This document shows positions 15,677-24,886 of a stretch of 32,434 nucleotides of DNA, in pieces. The DNA comes from Desulfobacterales bacterium (GTDB lineage: Bacteria > Desulfobacterota > Desulfobulbia > Desulfobulbales > VMSU01). The stretch covers positions 1-32,434 of the forward strand of contig DRPV01000315.1 in the NCBI GenBank assembly GCA_011330685.1, written 5' to 3'. Within the stretch, counting starts at the first letter, position 1. Each line of letters starts with the position of its first letter. Under the pieces are notes generated by a model, which made no database searches, was not told the origin of the DNA, and was given only the letters and a program-made list of their open reading frames with translations. A program made the position numbers and the translations under genes.

Positions 15677-16564
15677 CAGAATCTCACCGGAATTTTCGGT
15701 TATCAGGCGGCCGTCAGCCAGGCGCATCACTAAGCCGCCGTCCGGGGCCAGGTCCACCGCCCGGGCGCTAAATTGCGGGCTGCTGACGGCGTTAAAGCCA
15801 AAACGCACCTTACGGCCCAGGGTGTCGCTTAACTGCCGCCAGACCTTAAGCATGGAGTGAGGCGCCTCCTCACCGGTCTTCAAGCGTTTATTTTCCTCAA
15901 AACGCAGCAGACCTATATTCCAGGCCAGATTGGCCAGCAGGCGGGCCGCCATCTGCCCCAAATCAAAATCGGCCCCGGTCAGGATGGCCATGGAAGAGGC
16001 AAGGCCCGCCAGAGGCGGTGGGAAATCCCGGTTATTGACGTTTAAACCAATGCCGATGAGGACATACTCCTCGCCGTAACGCGGCCCCCGCTTAGTCTCT
16101 AACAATATTCCCGCCAGCTTCCGGCCCCCGGCCTGGACATCATTCACCCACTTCAGGGTGGCGTTAAGGCCGTAATGGCGCACCGTCTCACAACAGGCAA
16201 CCCCGGCAGCTAAAGGATAGAGGACAGAGGATGAGGGAAGCAGGGTGTTGACAATGACGGTCACTAACCAGAGCCCCCCGGCCGGGGCGTGCCAGGCGCG
16301 GCTGAAACGCCCCTGACCGGCCGTCAACTCTCCGGCGATAAAGGTCATGCCGTCGGGGAAAGAGACATCCGCCTCCTCAGAGGCTGTAATCTTCTCCCGC
16401 GCCAGGGCCATGCAACGTTCAGCCGTCGATTTATACTCAATCACGGAGCCCACTGAGAGGCCGGAGCGGCAGATAAGCTCCGCCTCACCGCTGTCTGCCG
16501 CCCCCCGCCGGCGCTCCTGGAGTAAACGGCTTACTTCGGCAGGAGATAAATCCGCTAATTCCAC
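15668..16564 (-). CDS. birA: Biotin--[acetyl-CoA-carboxylase] ligase
   Basis: This 298-residue ligase activates biotin with ATP and attaches it to the carrier protein lysine. It starts at a GTG (16564) that overlaps the carrier gene by 10 nt, with AAGGCGGA upstream. Motifs are VIEYKSTAERCM (biotin/ATP pocket), TAGQGRFSRAW in place of the usual GRGRxGRxW glycine loop, LKWVNDVQAGGRKLAGILLE (KWPNDV motif), and GIGLNVNN. There is no N-terminal helix-turn-helix, so this is a monofunctional ligase and not a BirA repressor. Its place at the end of the accC-accAD-carrier cluster argues that its client is encoded next door. The stop lies in the family C repeat. Confidence 0.92.
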   Translation of the reverse strand: MELADLSPAEVSRLLQERRRGAADSGEAELICRSGLSVGSVIEYKSTAERCMALAREKITASEEADVSFPDGMTFIAGELTAGQGRFSRAWHAPAGGLWLVTVIVNTLLPSSSVLYPLAAGVACCETVRHYGLNATLKWVNDVQAGGRKLAGILLETKRGPRYGEEYVLIGIGLNVNNRDFPPPLAGLASSMAILTGADFDLGQMAARLLANLAWNIGLLRFEENKRLKTGEEAPHSMLKVWRQLSDTLGRKVRFGFNAVSSPQFSARAVDLAPDGGLVMRLADGRLITENSGEILYI

Positions 16565-17202
16565 TCCGCCTTAACCCGTTCAATAATCTTCTGGATCATG
16601 GGCAATTTATCTTCAGGGCAGATGCCGATCATGGCCTCGTCCTTGTCAATATTAACTCCGGGCCGAAAATAGAGGGAATGAATAATGCCCGGTTCGCCAT
16701 CATAATATACCGGAGTATCCCTCTTCATCAGGGACATGGTAAACAGCTCATCATCGGGCTTAATCGACACCCCGCGCTGACCTAATTTATCAATCTTACT
16801 CTGAATATCTAAGGCGAAGAAGTACTTGGCCCGTTCCGGGGCCTTAAAGACATACAGGACATGCCTAAGAATACTGTCAATAATCTCCCGTTTTTTCAAG
16901 GGGTGCCGCAGGGTCATTACCTTGTCACCGGCCTCGGCAAAACGGCCCTCCATTTCACCCTCAATACTTGCCACCAGACCGTTATGGCAGGAAAATATAT
17001 TCTTGCGATTCCGTTCCCGTTCCAGCTCATAAAGCACGGTACCGGGGATATGCCGCCACTCTCCGCTGGGGGCGGAAACCGAATCACCCTCCTTGACCTT
17101 GAAGCGCACCCGGCCGGTATGAGCCGTGCGGACATCAATATAATCGTAGGGATCGGCCCGATATTTATTTAATATTTCGTCGAAATAATTGTCATCATAC
17201 AT
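16555..17202 (-). CDS. Biotin carboxyl carrier-like protein with two barrel-sandwich regions, 215 aa
   Basis: The C-terminal part (about residues 145-195) reads as a biotinyl domain: VSIKPDDELFTMSLMKRDTP, then a PGIIHSLYFRPGVNIDKDE hairpin. The biotin hairpin is LMKRD in place of the canonical AMKM, making Lys160 the likely attachment site. The N-terminal part (about 20-105, RVRFKVKEGDSV and GLVASIEGEMEGRFAEAGDK) looks like a second biotinyl/lipoyl-type fold lacking an MK motif. The gene lies between the fused carboxyltransferase (20-nt gap) and birA (10-nt overlap), which strongly supports a role as carrier subunit of acetyl-CoA carboxylase. It is larger than a typical 150-residue AccB and lacks its Ala/Pro linker. 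The family is recognised mainly from context and the hairpin. Confidence 0.72.
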   Translation of the reverse strand: MYDDNYFDEILNKYRADPYDYIDVRTAHTGRVRFKVKEGDSVSAPSGEWRHIPGTVLYELERERNRKNIFSCHNGLVASIEGEMEGRFAEAGDKVMTLRHPLKKREIIDSILRHVLYVFKAPERAKYFFALDIQSKIDKLGQRGVSIKPDDELFTMSLMKRDTPVYYDGEPGIIHSLYFRPGVNIDKDEAMIGICPEDKLPMIQKIIERVKAEWN

Positions 17203-17222
17203 AGGTAGTTACCTGTGAGCAT

Positions 17223-19508
17223 TTACCGATAATAAAGGTTACGGCCGCCCATGGTCATCAATGATTTATGCAGATTACGCCGGAACTCCCGGCGATCCCA
17301 GATACCCTGAATATGGCCGCGCTTCAAGGCGTTTCTGGCACTGTGATAATCCGGCGGAATATCTTGGCCCGTAGTCTCCCGAATCACCCGCTGACCGGCA
17401 AACCCCACCCGGCTGGAGCGAATGGCGAACTGATAATAGGAGCAGCCTAAAAAACTGGCCACCGGCCCGGCATAGGAGTTATTATCATAAACCACTATAT
17501 AAAGGCCGCCGGCATCGACATAATCACGCACCGCCATGGTGCATTTCGGCATCTGAATAACCCCGAGAGTCCCCTCTTGAATGCGGATACCGCCGGTGGT
17601 ATGCACATAGGCCAGCAGGGGTTTACGCTGCAATTTAGCCAGCTCGCAGGCCCGGACGAATTTCTCGCCCTCCGCCGCTCCCACCGTGCCGTTACGAAAA
17701 TTGCTGTAAAGCATGGAGACCACGAGTTCCACCCCCATGACCCGGGCCTGAAAGGTGATATTGGCGCTTTGGCGATGTGTCTTGCGCACCGCCTCCCGAA
17801 TCTTTTTATCAAGAATGGGATGACCGAGAGGATTGGCGGCGGCAATCTCGTTATTAAATTCACGAATTGAATCGCGGTCAAAAAGATTCTTCAGATACCA
17901 CTGATATTCCAGGGGAAAATGATGGCCGCAATTCTCGCATACGCCGCAGAATTCACCATAAAGATCCGGCACCCAGAGATCCTTACAGCCTTTACGCTCA
18001 GCGTTGGGACAGGTGACGGTGCGGTCTTCGTTGGCGAGAGGGCTGGTATAATCGCCGCCGAATATACTGGTACGACGGGCGGTGTCCGTGGCCGGCAGCG
18101 GCCGCCCCACTACCTTACCGGCAGCGGCCGGCCGCTGGGAGATAAAATCGTAGGCGGAAGAAAAGGGAGCGGTGAGCCGGTTAAAAAAGCTTGAGCCCTC
18201 ACTTGAGACATCGTGGAAGACCTTCTCCATCTGCTTGCGTTGATATTTAAGCACATCATAGACCGCCGAGTAATATATCCGGGCCGCCCGCCAGCGGGTC
18301 TTTCGGACAAACTTACGCACCCCGCCGCTGACGGGACAGGCAAAGGCGGCGGCCGCCATATTACGGTACTTGCGGGCTCTGAGAGTCAGCAGGCGGTTCA
18401 CCTCGTCTTTATTAAGTTCCCAGGATATATCAATATGGGCGTTGTCGTCAGCGGCCTCCATATCCAGCCGGGCCGAATCATCCAGCTTCTTGCGGCGCAG
18501 TTCATAGGCCCGAAAGGCGCGCAGGCTCTTGGTCTTTAAGACCACCTCATCCGTGGCCCGCATCATCTCGTTTTTTAAACGCTTGAAAAAGGCAAAATCA
18601 TCATGCCGGGCTCCCAGGGTCGGCTCCTGGACAATGCGGTCAATGGTGCCGAATTTTAAATTATCCTGGGCCGTCATCTTCAGACGCTCGGCGCAGGTTT
18701 CCACCAGACCAGGCGGCATGGCCTCACCCTCTCGAATCTTGCCCTCAATGGCGGCCGCGCCCTCCGGCGAGATAACCGAATAATAGCCGTGGGAAAACAT
18801 AAGCCTGAAATCAGCCAGCCCCACGGCCTCGGCACCACCCGACCCCCCCTCGGAAATAACGGAGACCATGGGTACCCGCAGCTTGGCCATACAGTAGAGG
18901 TTACGGGCAATCTGCTGCCCGGCACCGGGATAATCCTCCACCGGAAAGGCACCGGGAGTGAAGATATAAAAATGAATGGGAATCCCCTCGGTCTGGGCAA
19001 CCAGCATATAACGCAGGGCCTTTTCATTACCCCAGGGCTTGCTGGAACCGCCATTCCTGAACTCCTCACCGCGGCCCTTTTCGTGGCCGATAACCATAAC
19101 CTGCTGGGCGTAGACCTTGTTCTTTACCCGGCGCATGATATTGGCCTTGGCGGCAATCATGGAGGGATCTATATTGGCATCACCCTCACCGCCAAGCTCG
19201 GTATAGTCCTCATAGACATTCTCCAGAATATCCTTCAAAGAAAAACGCAGCGGGCTGCGGACAATCTGAATGCGCTCCAGGGGGGTGAGATTGTCCTCAC
19301 AGCGGGCCTCAAGAAAGTCCAGAGAATCCTCTAACTTTTTGGTCTCAGAGCGCAGCTCATCCTCGGAGAAGTCATAAAAGTCATCCTTTATTTTATCGAC
19401 CTGCCCCTTGAGGCCGGACAGATTTCCCCATTCAGCCTCCCCCTTGATGTGCGAGAGATAGGTCAGCCGCTCCTCACAATTAGCTACTCGTTTACGTATA
19501 TCTTCCAT
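17223..19508 (-). CDS. Acetyl-CoA carboxylase carboxyltransferase, fused alpha (AccA)-beta (AccD), 761 aa
   Basis: The enzyme moves the carboxyl group from carboxybiotin to acetyl-CoA, giving malonyl-CoA. Residues about 40-330 are AccA-like: LERIQIVRSPLRFSLKDIL, VMVIGHEKGRG, FTPGAFPVEDYPGAGQQIA, ISEGGSGGAEAVGLAD and the YSVISPEGAAAI oxyanion region. A basic helical linker (about 340-480) follows. Residues about 485-761 are AccD-like, with a zinc site (CPNAERKGC, then CGVCENCGHHF), HTTGGIRIQEGTLGV, DNNSYAGPVASFLG and GFAGQRVIRETTG. Separate E. coli subunits total about 620 residues, so both halves look complete. The order alpha then beta is the reverse of the beta-alpha order in eukaryotic ACC. 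It sits 94 bp after accC and 20 bp before the carrier. A propionyl-CoA or other acyl-CoA preference cannot be excluded. Confidence 0.88.
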   Translation of the reverse strand: MEDIRKRVANCEERLTYLSHIKGEAEWGNLSGLKGQVDKIKDDFYDFSEDELRSETKKLEDSLDFLEARCEDNLTPLERIQIVRSPLRFSLKDILENVYEDYTELGGEGDANIDPSMIAAKANIMRRVKNKVYAQQVMVIGHEKGRGEEFRNGGSSKPWGNEKALRYMLVAQTEGIPIHFYIFTPGAFPVEDYPGAGQQIARNLYCMAKLRVPMVSVISEGGSGGAEAVGLADFRLMFSHGYYSVISPEGAAAIEGKIREGEAMPPGLVETCAERLKMTAQDNLKFGTIDRIVQEPTLGARHDDFAFFKRLKNEMMRATDEVVLKTKSLRAFRAYELRRKKLDDSARLDMEAADDNAHIDISWELNKDEVNRLLTLRARKYRNMAAAAFACPVSGGVRKFVRKTRWRAARIYYSAVYDVLKYQRKQMEKVFHDVSSEGSSFFNRLTAPFSSAYDFISQRPAAAGKVVGRPLPATDTARRTSIFGGDYTSPLANEDRTVTCPNAERKGCKDLWVPDLYGEFCGVCENCGHHFPLEYQWYLKNLFDRDSIREFNNEIAAANPLGHPILDKKIREAVRKTHRQSANITFQARVMGVELVVSMLYSNFRNGTVGAAEGEKFVRACELAKLQRKPLLAYVHTTGGIRIQEGTLGVIQMPKCTMAVRDYVDAGGLYIVVYDNNSYAGPVASFLGCSYYQFAIRSSRVGFAGQRVIRETTGQDIPPDYHSARNALKRGHIQGIWDRREFRRNLHKSLMTMGGRNLYYR

Positions 19509-19602
19509 ATTTTGAATTCGATATTAGGAACTCGGTATATCGTTTTTTATGCAGTGCGATTCAATTAGAGTTTCGCGTTAAGCCAGGCAGGTAGTTCTAT
19601 TA

Positions 19603-21009
19603 TTAAAAGGTCAACAGTCTGCTCAGGTTATCCCTTAAGTATGAGATATTAGTCATAATGGCACCCCCGTTACTATTCTCGCCCTCCACCACCATAGCAG
19701 CGAGAAAGGCCCGGGCCCGCTCCTTGGCCTCGGCCATGGTGGCACCCCAAACCAGGATCAAAGCCAGGTTCGGATCATAATCACTGGGGATCATATAGGG
19801 GCGGTCAAAGGGGACGTGAGTATAAACAGCAGCCCACTCATGCTCCGGACAGGAAAACCTGGTGATCGTCCCAATCCAGGGAGCAAATCCCCGACCGGTA
19901 TCCTCGGCCACCAACCGTAGTTCAATGCTGGCCCCCTTGAATTCAATATCCTTCTGGGAGTAGCCGATTTTATCCCCAAGGGCCAGACGGATCTGCTCCC
20001 TGATGAGATTCGGGTGTTTACCCTTGAGATAACTGATGCGGGCCGAGACATCATTCTCCACCTGAATCCGGGTATTGACCTCAAGCAGATAGGGCTGGCC
20101 CTTACGGTCGACAATCCACTCCCAGGTACCGACATTATCGTAACGGACATGAGCGGCCAGTTTCAGGGAATATTCCACCACCTTGTCCAACACCGCCCTG
20201 GAATCAAAATCATAGGAAAAACAGGTCGGATCAAAACCAGGGGCCGCCTCCAGGCGTTTCTGGCGGCCGGTACTCTGGATGGTGCAGTTACGGGTTCCAA
20301 AATGGAGGCGCTCACCGTGACGGCTGCAGACCAGCTGAACCTCAAGATGATTATAGTCACGCAGACACTGCTCAATGAGTACCCCGCCATCGCCGAACTG
20401 ACGCTTGGCGTAATTCTGCACCTGCCGATATACCCGCCGGAAATGTTCGATCCGAAAGACCTCCTCAATCCCCATGCCGCCGCCGCCGGCCGCCGCCTTA
20501 ATCAGGATGGAGGGCCTTTTAATATTCTGGCTGAGCTGATCATCCATGAGCCGCACCGCGATTTCTTCGGCCTCCATCTCGTTATAGATGGGGGCCGAGG
20601 TGCCGGGAATGGTGGGAATCCCCAGATTATTGGCTACCCGCTTGGTATTGATTTTATCACCAAGATTACGAATTACCTCCCAGTTAGGGCCAATAAAGGT
20701 CAGGGAGCGGTTACGGATGGTAACCCGGCGGGCAAAGCGAAAATCCTCGGAGAAAAAGCCATATCCGGGATGAATGGCCGTACATTTGGTATGATCGGCC
20801 ACCTCAAGAATATCATTGGGATCGGTATAACTCGCTATCCGCCAGGCCTTTTTAGAATTGCCGCGGCTGTCTATATTACGGCGGACATGCTCGGAATCCT
20901 CGTCGGCCTTGGTATAAACCACGGCGTAATCAAGGCCCAAATCCTTACAGGCCTCCATAATCCGAATGGCAATCTCACCACGGTTGGCGATTAATAGTTT
21001 ATCTTTCAT
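19603..21009 (-). CDS. accC: Biotin carboxylase subunit
   Basis: This ATP-grasp enzyme carboxylates carrier-bound biotin with bicarbonate and ATP. Its 468 residues are slightly longer than E. coli AccC (449). Visible are LIANRGEIAIRIMEACKDLG (residues 5-24), HPGYGFFSED, the glycine-rich ATP loop IKAAAGGGGMGI, FGTRNCTIQSTGRQKRLEAA and EVNTRIQVENDVSARIS, which keeps the catalytic Arg, Gln-Val-Glu set though the usual EHPVTE is END. It is a divergent member; the 33-residue stretch after YTKADEDSEHV lacks the usual VCIG segment. It is the first gene of the acc block and is divergent from corC, so the 194-bp gap 21010-21203 should hold promoters for both; I could not place convincing boxes there. 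Confidence 0.9.
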   Translation of the reverse strand: MKDKLLIANRGEIAIRIMEACKDLGLDYAVVYTKADEDSEHVRRNIDSRGNSKKAWRIASYTDPNDILEVADHTKCTAIHPGYGFFSEDFRFARRVTIRNRSLTFIGPNWEVIRNLGDKINTKRVANNLGIPTIPGTSAPIYNEMEAEEIAVRLMDDQLSQNIKRPSILIKAAAGGGGMGIEEVFRIEHFRRVYRQVQNYAKRQFGDGGVLIEQCLRDYNHLEVQLVCSRHGERLHFGTRNCTIQSTGRQKRLEAAPGFDPTCFSYDFDSRAVLDKVVEYSLKLAAHVRYDNVGTWEWIVDRKGQPYLLEVNTRIQVENDVSARISYLKGKHPNLIREQIRLALGDKIGYSQKDIEFKGASIELRLVAEDTGRGFAPWIGTITRFSCPEHEWAAVYTHVPFDRPYMIPSDYDPNLALILVWGATMAEAKERARAFLAAMVVEGENSNGGAIMTNISYLRDNLSRLLTF

Positions 21010-21203
21010 TAATTTTTGGTAACTATATAACTAATTAGATAGATGCTTAAAAGCAGCAATAACCACAATACTATAACAGTTCAACTGTGCTGGACGCCCT
21101 CACTTTTCTGATGGCCAGGGTATAAAATATCGGCTAATATAAACTAATTTACCGATACAAACAATCTTAACCTTAGCTGCGCCATCCTTTAATTTACAAA
21201 TTC

Positions 21204-22052
21204 ATGGATAAAACACCACCAGCCGAAGCCACCCACTCCTTTATCAAACGTCTGCTCCATCTCATCGGTCTCGCAAAATCACCCGATACCGCCGAGGATC
21301 TGGAGCAGGAAATCCAGGAACTCTTAGAAGACGGGCAGGAAAACGGCCTGATAAGCGCCCAGGAAGGCGAGATGATTACCTCCATCTTCGATTTCAGAGA
21401 CAAACTGGCCAGGGAGATCATGACTCCAAGAGCCGAGATGGTCTGCGTCCCGGAAACGGCCGGGGCCGCCGAGTTAATTGACCTCATAACGGATAAAGGC
21501 TTCACCCGCATTCCAGTCTATAAGGACAGCATTGACCATATCACCGGCGTTCTGCACGCCAAGGATCTCCTGCGTTACTGCACCAAGCAATCGCCCCGTC
21601 TCCAGGCATCAGACATCACCAATCCACCGCCGTTCATCTTGGAAACTCAAAAGATAGGGCAGCTCCTGCGGGATTTCAAGGCCAGAAAATTTCACCTCGC
21701 CATCGTCACCGATGAATTTGGAGCCGTCCGAGGTCTGGTAACCTTGGAAGATGTCCTTGAGGAGATTGTCGGCGAGATCACCGATGAGTACGACAAGGAG
21801 GAGCTGCCCTGGCTGGCCGTCACCCCGGACACCATCATTGCCGATGCCAAGATCGATATTGAGGAGGTGGAATCATTTTTTGATACCGCCCTGCCGGACG
21901 GCCCCTACGAGTCCCTTGGCGGCCTGCTGATTCACCAGCTGGGCCGCCTGCCCGTCAAGGGAGACAATATCGAATTAGCCAATCTGCTTCTCGAGGTATT
22001 GGAGGCCGATAAACGGCGGGTGAGCAAAGTGAAAATCAGCCGGGCGGCTTAA
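21204..22052 (+). CDS. corC: CorC/HlyC-family CBS-pair protein
   Basis: This 282-residue cytoplasmic protein lacks the CNNM membrane domain seen in longer relatives. Residues about 30-60 form the usual acidic lead-in (LEQEIQELLEDGQENGLIS). A CBS pair follows: REIMTPRAEMVCVP, GFTRIPVYKDSIDHITGVLH, and in the second CBS VTDEFGAVRGLVTLEDVLEE. The C-terminal CorC_HlyC domain (about 205-280) has GLLIHQLGRLPVKGD. The family binds adenine nucleotides and is linked to Mg2+/Co2+ efflux and envelope integrity. The stop is 6 nt before lnt, and the corC-lnt pair is a common arrangement in Proteobacteria. Confidence 0.93.
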   Translation: MDKTPPAEATHSFIKRLLHLIGLAKSPDTAEDLEQEIQELLEDGQENGLISAQEGEMITSIFDFRDKLAREIMTPRAEMVCVPETAGAAELIDLITDKGFTRIPVYKDSIDHITGVLHAKDLLRYCTKQSPRLQASDITNPPPFILETQKIGQLLRDFKARKFHLAIVTDEFGAVRGLVTLEDVLEEIVGEITDEYDKEELPWLAVTPDTIIADAKIDIEEVESFFDTALPDGPYESLGGLLIHQLGRLPVKGDNIELANLLLEVLEADKRRVSKVKISRAA

Positions 22053-22058
22053 AGGCCG

Positions 22059-23639
22059 ATGTCAAAACGCCGCTCTTACCTCCTGATTCTGCTCAGCAGC
22101 CTGTTACTGTTCTGCGCCGCACCCGGCCGCTGGTCAATCGCCGCCTTCACCTGGCTGGCCCTGGTTCCTCTCCTCGCCGCCGTGGACAGCCAGCCCCCGA
22201 AACGAGCCGCGGCCCTGGGATTCGTCTGCGGGCTCATCTATTACAGCGGCCTGATCTACTGGATCACCAACGCCCTCCACAACTACGGCAATCTGCCCCT
22301 CGCCGCGGCCCTGCTGGTAATGCTGCTCCTGGCCGCCTATATGGCCGTCTATATGGCCGTCTTCACGGCCCTTTTAGCCTGGCTCAAAGGGCCGCTGTGG
22401 CTGCGGGCGCCATTAATCTGGACGGCTCTGGATTTCGTCAAGGCCCGCTTCCTCACCGGCTTCCCCTGGGAAGACCTGGGCTATTTTCAATACCACCATC
22501 CTCTCCTCATTCAGTTGGCCGATCTCGGCGGCCATTACCTCATTACCTTTATAATCGTCATGGTGAACGCCATGCTGGCCACCATCCTGCTTAAAAAAAG
22601 CCGGGCCTCGCGGGATCGCGGTCTGTTTATCCCTCTCATCATTATTCTTGCCGCCGGGGTTTATAATCTCTGGAGCTATGGTTATTGGCAGGGACTGACA
22701 AAGAAGGCGGCAACGATCAAAGTCGGCATCGTCCAGGGTAATATTGACCAGGCAGAAAAATGGCGGCCGGAGCTTCAGCAAAAAACCGTCAACACCTATC
22801 TGCGCCTCTCCCGGAAGCTTGAACGCCGGAGCCGCCCAAGCCTTATCCTCTGGCCGGAGACCGCCCTGCCCTTCTTCCCCTTCCACAGTCCGCTCTTTGC
22901 CGAGGTTTTAAGCCGGGTACGGGTCAACAAGCCCCTTACCCTGATTACCGGTGCTCCCCATGTCGAAACCGGCCGGGGCCCGGCCCGTTATTACAACAGT
23001 GCCTTTGCCATTCAGGACGCCAAAGACGGCATCCACCTGCAGCGCTACGATAAGGAGCACCTGGTACCCTTTGGCGAGTATATCCCCTTCCAGAAATACC
23101 TGCCCGCCGCCCTGCCCATAGTACAGAGTATGGGGAATTTTTCAGCCGGGCGGAATCAAAAGCCGCTGCAATGCGGCCCGGCCCGCTGCGGGATGCTGAT
23201 CTGCTTTGAATCCATCTTCCCCACCCTGGCCGATCATTGGTGCCGCCTCGGGGCCAATATCCTCATAAATCTCACCAACGACGCCTGGTACGGCCGTTCC
23301 AGCGCCCCGGAGCAGCAATTATCCATGGTGGTTCTACGGGCGGTGGAAAACCGCCGCTCTCTGGCCCGGGCCGCCAACACCGGCATCAGCGTCTTCATCG
23401 ACCCCCTGGGCCGCATTAAAGAGGCCTCACCAATTTTCGAGGAGTATCAGATGGCGGCCAGCCTGCCGCTGATGCGCCAAAAGTCCTTTTACACCCAAAT
23501 AGGATATCTTTTCGCCCCCCTCTGTCTGCTATTCTTGAGTCTTATAGTCATGTATGGTATTTATGTAGGGGCGTATTGCAATACACCCATGAAAAAACCA
23601 AAAAATCACAATCCAGGGCTTCACAGCACCACAAATTGA
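22059..23639 (+). CDS. lnt: Apolipoprotein N-acyltransferase
   Basis: The enzyme adds the third acyl chain to the N-terminal Cys of lipoproteins in the inner membrane. Residues about 5-210 hold the multi-helix membrane part (LLILLSSLLLFCA, ALLVMLLLAAYMAVYMAVFT). The periplasmic nitrilase domain (about 220-480) shows the catalytic triad: Glu in LILWPETALPF, Lys in YDKEHLVPFGEY and Cys in GMLICFESIF. A last helix (LCLLFLSLIVMYGIYV) anchors the C-terminus. At 526 residues it is close to the E. coli length (512). The final 23 or so residues (GAYCNTPMKKP onward) are encoded by a palindromic repeat and following non-conserved sequence, so the gene has probably run on past its old end. Cotranscribed with corC. 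Confidence 0.94.
   Translation: MSKRRSYLLILLSSLLLFCAAPGRWSIAAFTWLALVPLLAAVDSQPPKRAAALGFVCGLIYYSGLIYWITNALHNYGNLPLAAALLVMLLLAAYMAVYMAVFTALLAWLKGPLWLRAPLIWTALDFVKARFLTGFPWEDLGYFQYHHPLLIQLADLGGHYLITFIIVMVNAMLATILLKKSRASRDRGLFIPLIIILAAGVYNLWSYGYWQGLTKKAATIKVGIVQGNIDQAEKWRPELQQKTVNTYLRLSRKLERRSRPSLILWPETALPFFPFHSPLFAEVLSRVRVNKPLTLITGAPHVETGRGPARYYNSAFAIQDAKDGIHLQRYDKEHLVPFGEYIPFQKYLPAALPIVQSMGNFSAGRNQKPLQCGPARCGMLICFESIFPTLADHWCRLGANILINLTNDAWYGRSSAPEQQLSMVVLRAVENRRSLARAANTGISVFIDPLGRIKEASPIFEEYQMAASLPLMRQKSFYTQIGYLFAPLCLLFLSLIVMYGIYVGAYCNTPMKKPKNHNPGLHSTTN
23565..23588. repeat. Short palindrome, family D copy 2, inside the 3' end of lnt
   Basis: GTAGGGGCGTATTGCAATAC followed by ACCC is a near-perfect palindrome around TTGCAA and matches the sequence at 15505-15528 in reverse. 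It encodes part of the non-conserved C-terminal tail of Lnt. Confidence 0.65.
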
Positions 23640-23677
23640 GGGCACCTGGAATTTAGCCAATTTAAAAGGACACAATC

Positions 23678-24770
<1,093 letters not shown>

Positions 24771-24776
<6 letters not shown>

Positions 24777-24828
24777 CCGTCCAGCTGCACCCCCATCTCG
24801 GAGTCTACGCTTTCCTTAACAGTTACGG
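24771..24828. repeat. Palindromic repeat family A, copy 4 (degenerate)
   Basis: CAGTAACCGTCCAGCTGCAC opens the element, followed by TCGGAGTCTACGCTT (shared with copy 3 at 31304-31318) and a decayed right end CAGTTACGGG. The prfB stop codon TAA (24774-24776) lies inside the left terminal motif. Confidence 0.6.
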
Positions 24829-24886
24829 GAATCTAAGGGAAATCTATGAGAAGTTTCTGTTCCTTCTGGATGTTACCAAAAATCTT

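Noticed and set aside
18789-19334. 181-residue plus-strand frame opposite the fused carboxyltransferase
   Set aside because: It is antisense to conserved AccA sequence, with no motif and no ribosome site of note.
20014-20994. 326-residue plus-strand reading frame opposite accC
   Set aside because: It lies wholly antisense to a clear biotin carboxylase and shows no recognisable domain; it is a by-product of G+C-rich codon use.
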